64,000 bases of DNA from Nocardioides marmoribigeumensis (lineage in GTDB: Bacteria; Actinomycetota; Actinomycetes; Propionibacteriales; Nocardioidaceae). This document shows, piece by piece, positions 59,807-64,000 of the stretch. The position numbers and the translations under genes are program-made. Location: the NCBI RefSeq assembly GCF_031458325.1, contig NZ_JAVDYG010000001.1, positions 2,542,001 to 2,606,000 of the forward strand, read 5' to 3'. How positions within the stretch are numbered: position 1 is the first letter of the stretch; each line of letters begins with the position of its first letter. The notes under the pieces were generated by a model, which made no database searches, was not told the origin of the DNA, and worked only from the letters and a program-made list of their open reading frames with translations.

Positions 59807-60980
59807 CGTGGCGATCTCCCTGCCCCGCGGCTCCGGTCTCGCCCGGATCCTGCCCCTGCTCGTCGTCGGCGTCATCGTGATCGCCGCTGTCGCGACCTTC
59901 GCCAAGGGTGGCGGCGGCCAGAAGACGGTCACCGCTGACTTCCCGCGCACGGTGTCGGTCTACGAGGGCTCCGACGTCCGAGTGCTGGGCGTCAAGGTCG
60001 GCCAGATCGACTCGGTCACCCCCACCGGCACCACGGTCAAGGTCGTCATGTCCTACGACGAGAACGTCAAGATCCCGGCGACCGCCAAGGCCGCGATCAT
60101 CGCGCCGTCCGTCGTGGGCGACCGATTCGTGCAGTTCACGCCGGTCTACAAGGGCGGGCCGGTGATGGAGGACAACGCCAAGCTGGGCAGCGACCGCACG
60201 GCGGTGCCGCTCGAGCTCGACCAGATCTACCAGAACCTCAACGACCTCGCCGTCGGCCTCGGCCCGGACGGGGCCAACAAGGAGGGCGCGCTCACGCGCC
60301 TGCTGCAGTCGACCGCCCGCAACTTCGGTGGCCAGGGCAAGCAGTTCAACGAGACCATCCGCAACCTGTCGAAGTTCACCTCCACGCTGGACAACAACAA
60401 GGAGGAGCTGTTCGGCGCGACCCGTCAGATCGAGGTGTTCGTGCAGGCCCTGGCCGACAACGACCAGACCGTCCGCGACTTCAACGACAGCCTGGCCTCC
60501 GCCTCCGACCTGCTCTCCGACGAGCGCAAGGACCTCGCCGCGGCGCTGCGCAACCTCGCCACGGCGATGACCGAGGTGCGCACCTTCGTCAAGGACAACC
60601 GGCAGGGCCTCACGCGCAACATCAAGGGGCTGGTCAAGGTCACCGACATCCTGGTCAAGCAGCGCAAGGCGCTCGACGAGGTGCTGCACGTCGCCCCGAC
60701 GGCGCTGGCGAACCTCTACCACACCTACAACCCGTCGGCCGGCACGCTCGACACCCGCAGCAACCTCGGCAAGAACCTCGACTTCGCCACGCAGGACCCG
60801 GCCGACGTCCTGTGCGGGCTGGTCGTCACGGCCGACCCCAAGGGTCAGGTCTGCGACCAGATCCAGGGCGCCCTCGGGCGCACCTCGCCCGGCGCGCAGG
60901 CCGCACCGGCGGACCGCAAGCCCATCGAGGTCGAGTACGTCGACCGCACGCTCGCCGGCATCCTCGGGGGGTCGCGATGA
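59799..60980 (+). CDS. mceD: Mce family protein D
   Basis: 393 residues. Membrane helix ILPLLVVGVIVIAAVATFA, MCE domain (VTADFPRTVSVYEGSDVRVLGVKVGQIDSV), helical domain and a proline-rich C-terminus. GTG start at 59799 lies inside mceC (8-bp overlap); a GTG at 59808, just after the mceC stop and with GGGTGG 5 bp upstream, is an equally good start. Confidence 0.92.
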   Translation: MADVAISLPRGSGLARILPLLVVGVIVIAAVATFAKGGGGQKTVTADFPRTVSVYEGSDVRVLGVKVGQIDSVTPTGTTVKVVMSYDENVKIPATAKAAIIAPSVVGDRFVQFTPVYKGGPVMEDNAKLGSDRTAVPLELDQIYQNLNDLAVGLGPDGANKEGALTRLLQSTARNFGGQGKQFNETIRNLSKFTSTLDNNKEELFGATRQIEVFVQALADNDQTVRDFNDSLASASDLLSDERKDLAAALRNLATAMTEVRTFVKDNRQGLTRNIKGLVKVTDILVKQRKALDEVLHVAPTALANLYHTYNPSAGTLDTRSNLGKNLDFATQDPADVLCGLVVTADPKGQVCDQIQGALGRTSPGAQAAPADRKPIEVEYVDRTLAGILGGSR

Positions 60981-62299
60981 ACCGCCGCTTCTCCCGTCGG
61001 GCCGCCGCCGCCCTGGCCGCGAGCGGTGCCCTGCTGCTCTCCGGCTGTGACTTCCAGGTCTACGACCTCCCGCTGCCCGGAGGAGCCGACGTCGGCGACA
61101 ACCCCTACCACGTCAAGGTGGAGTTCCGTGACGTGCTCGACCTGGTGCCACAGTCGGCCGTGCGGGTCGACGACATCGCCGTGGGTCGTGTCGAGGACGT
61201 CCAGCTCAAGGGCTACAAGGCCGTCGTGACCCTGCTGGTCCGCAGGGACACCAAGCTGCCGGACAACGCCGAGGCCGAGATCCGCCAGACCAGCCTCCTG
61301 GGCGAGAAGTTCGTCTCGCTCAAGACTCCCGACCAGAACCCGTCCCCCAACCTGCTGGGCGACGGCGACGTCATCGGCCTGGACCACTCGGGCCGCAACG
61401 TCGAGGTCGAGGAGGTGCTGGGGGCGCTGTCCCTGCTGCTCAACGGCGGTGGCGTGGGCCAGCTCAAGATCATCAACGAGGAGCTCAACAAGGCCCTCGA
61501 CGGCCGCACGGGCACGGTCAGGGACGTCCTGCGCCAGCTGCGGACCTTCATGACCCAGCTCGACGGCAGCAAGAACCAGATCGTCACCGCGCTCGAGCAG
61601 GTCGACACGCTGTCCAGGTCGGTCAACGCCAACACCGACACTCTCGACCTCGCGCTCCGCGAGCTGCCCGGCGCGATCCGCACGGTCGAGGGCCAGCGCA
61701 AGGACCTGATCAAGATGCTGCGCGCCCTCGCCAACCTCAGCGGCACCGCGACCAAGGTGATCCTGGCCTCCAAGCAGGGCACGATCGACAGCCTCAACTC
61801 GCTGCTGCCCACCCTGCGGGGCTTCGTCGCCGCCGGCGACGCGTTCCCCAAGGCGCTCCAGGTGTTCCTGACCTACCCGTTCATCGACGCCGTGGTCGGC
61901 AAGACCGCCGCCCAGGCGAGGGACCTCCACATGGGCGACTACACCAACCTGTCGGTCAACCTCGACGTCAACCCGGCGAGCCTGGGCGGTGCGGACGAGG
62001 GAGGCAACGGCGGCGGCACTCCGACCTGCCTGCCCCAGACCCAGGTCTGCCTCCCCGGCGGTCTCCCGACCAAGCTGCCGACCAAGCTGCCGACCAAGCT
62101 GCCGACCAAGCTGCCGACGACCGTCCTGCCGGGCACCGGTGGTGGCGGCTCGGGCGGCGACGGCGGCCTCCTCGGCGGCCTCGGCGTGGGTCGCGCCGCG
62201 GTGGGGCCGACCAGGACGGTGCCGACCGCCGAGCACGTGCCCGGCACGATCGACACCGAGCTCACCGCTCTGATCGGCTGGGGGGTGCTGGGCCGATGA
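60977..62299 (+). CDS. mceE: Mce family lipoprotein E with LPTK tandem repeat
   Basis: 440 residues. Lipoprotein signal with lipobox LLLSGC, then the MCE domain (YHVKVEFRDVLDLVPQSAVRVDDIAVGRVEDV). Like LprK-type MceE proteins it is membrane-tethered by lipid rather than by a helix. The C-terminal tail holds LPTK repeated four times, then LPTT, coded by 12-bp units (62063-62122), plus glycine-rich linkers. Overlaps mceD and mceF by ATGA. Confidence 0.92.
   Translation: MNRRFSRRAAAALAASGALLLSGCDFQVYDLPLPGGADVGDNPYHVKVEFRDVLDLVPQSAVRVDDIAVGRVEDVQLKGYKAVVTLLVRRDTKLPDNAEAEIRQTSLLGEKFVSLKTPDQNPSPNLLGDGDVIGLDHSGRNVEVEEVLGALSLLLNGGGVGQLKIINEELNKALDGRTGTVRDVLRQLRTFMTQLDGSKNQIVTALEQVDTLSRSVNANTDTLDLALRELPGAIRTVEGQRKDLIKMLRALANLSGTATKVILASKQGTIDSLNSLLPTLRGFVAAGDAFPKALQVFLTYPFIDAVVGKTAAQARDLHMGDYTNLSVNLDVNPASLGGADEGGNGGGTPTCLPQTQVCLPGGLPTKLPTKLPTKLPTKLPTTVLPGTGGGGSGGDGGLLGGLGVGRAAVGPTRTVPTAEHVPGTIDTELTALIGWGVLGR
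62063..62122 (+). repeat. 12-bp coding tandem repeat in mceE (LPTK)n
   Basis: Four units of CTGCCGACCAAG (the first is CTCCCGACCAAG) and a fifth CTGCCGACGACC code for LPTK repeats in the tail of the MceE lipoprotein. Unit length is a multiple of 3, so copy number can vary in frame. Confidence 0.95.
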
Positions 62300-63603
62300 T
62301 CACCAGGCGCACCAAGATCCAGCTGGTCATCTTCTTGGCGATCACCCTCTTCGGGGTCTCGTTCGTGGGGGCGAAGTACGCCCAGCTCGACCGTCTGGTG
62401 CTCGACGACTCCTACGAGGTCACCGCGCACTTCGCCGACAGCGGTGGCATCTTCGCCGGGGCCGAGGTGACCTACCGCGGTCTCACCATCGGCCGCGTCG
62501 ACTCGCTCAAGCTGACCGACCAGGGGGTCGACGTCAACCTCGCGATCGAGAACCAGCACGACAGCATCCCGGCCAAGACCGACGCGATCGTGGGCAACCG
62601 CTCGGCGGTCGGTGAGCAGTACGTCGAGCTCCAGCCGTTCTCCAACGACAAGCCCTACCTCAAGGAGGGCTCCGAGATCGCCCAGTCGGCCACGCAGATC
62701 CCGATCCAGCCCACGGAGTGGCTCGACAACACCCAGAAGCTGGTCAACTCGGTCCCCAAGCAGGACCTGAGCACCGTCGTGAGCGAGTTCGGGCAGGCCT
62801 TCAAGGGCGGCGGACGGGACCTCGGCACCCTGATCGACTCGCAGGACTCCTTCATCCGGGCCGCCAGCGACAACCTCGACATCACCCGCCAGCTGCTGCG
62901 CGACAGCAACGTGGTCCTCACCACCCAGCTCGACAAGGCCTCGGCGATCCAGAGCTTCGCGCGCGACCTCGCGGCGTTCTCCGACACCCTGGCCTCCTCC
63001 GACGGTGACCTGCGCAAGGTGATCGCCAACGGCTCGGCCACCGCCAACGAGCTGCGCAGCTTCCTGGAGGAGAACAAGGTCGACCTCGGCAAGCTCGTGA
63101 GCAACCTGGTCACGACCGGCGAGGTGCAGGTCAAGAACCTCGCCGGCATCCGGATGACGCTGATCCTCTACCCCTACGTCGTCGCGGGCGGCTTCACGGT
63201 CGTGGACAAGGTGGGCAACGGCCCCTACAACGCCCACTTCGGGCTCGTCACCACCAACGACCCGCCGGTCTGCACGCGGGGCTACGAGGGCACCAACCGC
63301 CGGCCGCCCGACGGGAAGCAGAACACCGGCAACGTCCCGATGAACGAGAACGCCCGGTGCAGCGAGCCGGCCACGCAGAGCAACCCCCGTGGTGCGCAGA
63401 ACGCGCCGCGCGTGGCGCCCTTCGGCGAGGCCGGCCAGCCCGGAGTGGACGCCCCGGTCATCGGCACCTACGACCGCGCCTCGGGGACGTTCAGCTACGC
63501 CGACGACGCCTCCACGCCGCAGGTCGCCTACACCGGCGGTTCGGCCGCCCAGTACGGTGACCAGTCGTGGATGCAGCTGCTCCTGCAGCCGGTTCTCCCG
63601 TGA
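62296..63603 (+). CDS. mceF: Mce family protein F
   Basis: 435 residues. N-terminal helix (LVIFLAITLFGVSFVGA), MCE domain (YEVTAHFADSGGIFAGAEVTYRGLTIGRVDSLKL), long helical region, then an extended C-terminal region rich in Pro/Asn with cysteines (VCTRGYEG, ARCSEPA) that may form a disulphide. Overlaps mceE by ATGA and the next gene by GTGA. Confidence 0.93.
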   Translation: MITRRTKIQLVIFLAITLFGVSFVGAKYAQLDRLVLDDSYEVTAHFADSGGIFAGAEVTYRGLTIGRVDSLKLTDQGVDVNLAIENQHDSIPAKTDAIVGNRSAVGEQYVELQPFSNDKPYLKEGSEIAQSATQIPIQPTEWLDNTQKLVNSVPKQDLSTVVSEFGQAFKGGGRDLGTLIDSQDSFIRAASDNLDITRQLLRDSNVVLTTQLDKASAIQSFARDLAAFSDTLASSDGDLRKVIANGSATANELRSFLEENKVDLGKLVSNLVTTGEVQVKNLAGIRMTLILYPYVVAGGFTVVDKVGNGPYNAHFGLVTTNDPPVCTRGYEGTNRRPPDGKQNTGNVPMNENARCSEPATQSNPRGAQNAPRVAPFGEAGQPGVDAPVIGTYDRASGTFSYADDASTPQVAYTGGSAAQYGDQSWMQLLLQPVLP

Positions 63604-64000
63604 CGGGCCGGCGCAGACGACCTCGACTCGCGACCGCCCTGGCGGTGCTGTGCGTCCTGGCCCTGGCCGGGGGACTGGCCGCCGGGCTCTGGATGCGCAG
63701 CCGCTCGGCCGACATCGAGGCGGACGACACCGCCCGCGCCGAGGTGGTGCAGGCGGCGGCGAGGTTCACCTCCACCTGGAACACCATCGACCCGAAGCAT
63801 CCCCAGGCCTACGTCGACGCGGTGACGCCCCTGCTCTCGACGAAGTTCCGCAAGGAGTTCACCGACACCAAGGACGACGTCATCGGCGGCATCACCCAGC
63901 TCGGCCTGTCCTCCCGGGGCAAGGTCCTCAACGACGACGACGGCATCCCGCTGGTCGGGATCGCCGACCTGGACGCCGACTCGGCGAAGGTCCTGGTCGT
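63600..64000 (+). CDS. Mce-associated membrane protein, 3' partial
   Basis: GTG at 63600 overlaps the mceF stop (GTGA). The visible 133 residues have a basic start, one membrane helix (LAVLCVLALAGGLAAGLWM) and the beginning of a periplasmic domain (VVQAAARFTSTWNTIDPKHPQAYVDAVTPLLSTKFRKEF), as in Mas/Mam proteins encoded after mceF. It runs out of the window. These proteins stabilise or cooperate with the Mce complex. Confidence 0.85.
   Translation, partial: MTGRRRRPRLATALAVLCVLALAGGLAAGLWMRSRSADIEADDTARAEVVQAAARFTSTWNTIDPKHPQAYVDAVTPLLSTKFRKEFTDTKDDVIGGITQLGLSSRGKVLNDDDGIPLVGIADLDADSAKVLV

Noticed and set aside
62063-62122. LPTK/LPTT repeats as a sortase anchor
   Set aside because: The motif is LPTK, not LPxTG, it is repeated, and the protein has no C-terminal hydrophobic tail; it is a lipoprotein.

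Overview
The window is chromosomal DNA of very high GC content (roughly 70% or more by eye) from an actinobacterium, most likely Nocardioides or another Nocardioidaceae. The evidence is the codon usage, frequent GTG starts with ATGA/GTGA gene overlaps, and a ribosomal and tRNA block ordered as in mycobacteria (thrT-metT-rpmG-hadA-hadB ... trpT-secE-nusG-rplK-rplA ... rplJ-rplL). A complete single-type mce locus follows. No rRNA, CRISPR array, prophage or intact insertion sequence was seen.

Region 1 (1-16.5 kb) is metabolic. It holds the 3' part of a sarcosine/dimethylglycine dehydrogenase-like flavoprotein, an acetate uptake and activation operon (satP-acs) behind a CRP-type site, a secreted protein, a crotonase, an ECF sigma factor with a co-encoded membrane protein, a DUF2071 protein, a poxB / glutamate synthase-like pair, a CYP125-type P450 with a KstR-like operator, an atypical LuxR response regulator, a YjbQ protein and an ACT-GNAT fusion containing a 12-bp minisatellite.

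Region 2 (16.5-33 kb) holds a MarR regulator divergent from yceI, a GNAT protein, a C69 peptidase / amine oxidase / acidic protein operon, a GH1 glucosidase-MFS operon preceded by an 86-bp tandem repeat, a PLP enzyme, tetR-fahA, and an MFS exporter under a textbook SoxR box. These are followed by a decayed ArsR gene, a GMC oxidoreductase with a second KstR-like site, and a cAMP module (cNMP-binding protein plus class III cyclase).

Region 3 (33-43.6 kb) holds a PucR regulator beside an electron-transfer protein and a fatty acid desaturase (Rv3230c/DesA3 type), a thioesterase, an SDR, and an LLM monooxygenase / FMN reductase pair whose operator matches the MarR/yceI one. A KstD-like flavoprotein follows with a perfect KstR palindrome, then a multicopper oxidase operon.

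Region 4 (43.6-64 kb) is the conserved translation block (tRNA-Thr, tRNA-Met, rpmG, hadAB, murB; add and aspC on the other strand; tRNA-Trp, secE, nusG, rplK, rplA, an orphan DnaB-like ATPase, rplJ-rplL), then mkl-yrbE-yrbE-mceA to mceF and the start of an Mce-associated protein.

The most notable signals lie in the regulatory and repeat layer: three matched KstR-like operators at separate oxidation genes; one MarR-type operator shared by loci 22 kb apart; a palindromic dispersed repeat (GGTGGTCGA...TCGAGACCAC) present between genes and also inside open reading frames; and a tandem repeat that builds a chain of overlapping mini-ORFs into a glucosidase gene.
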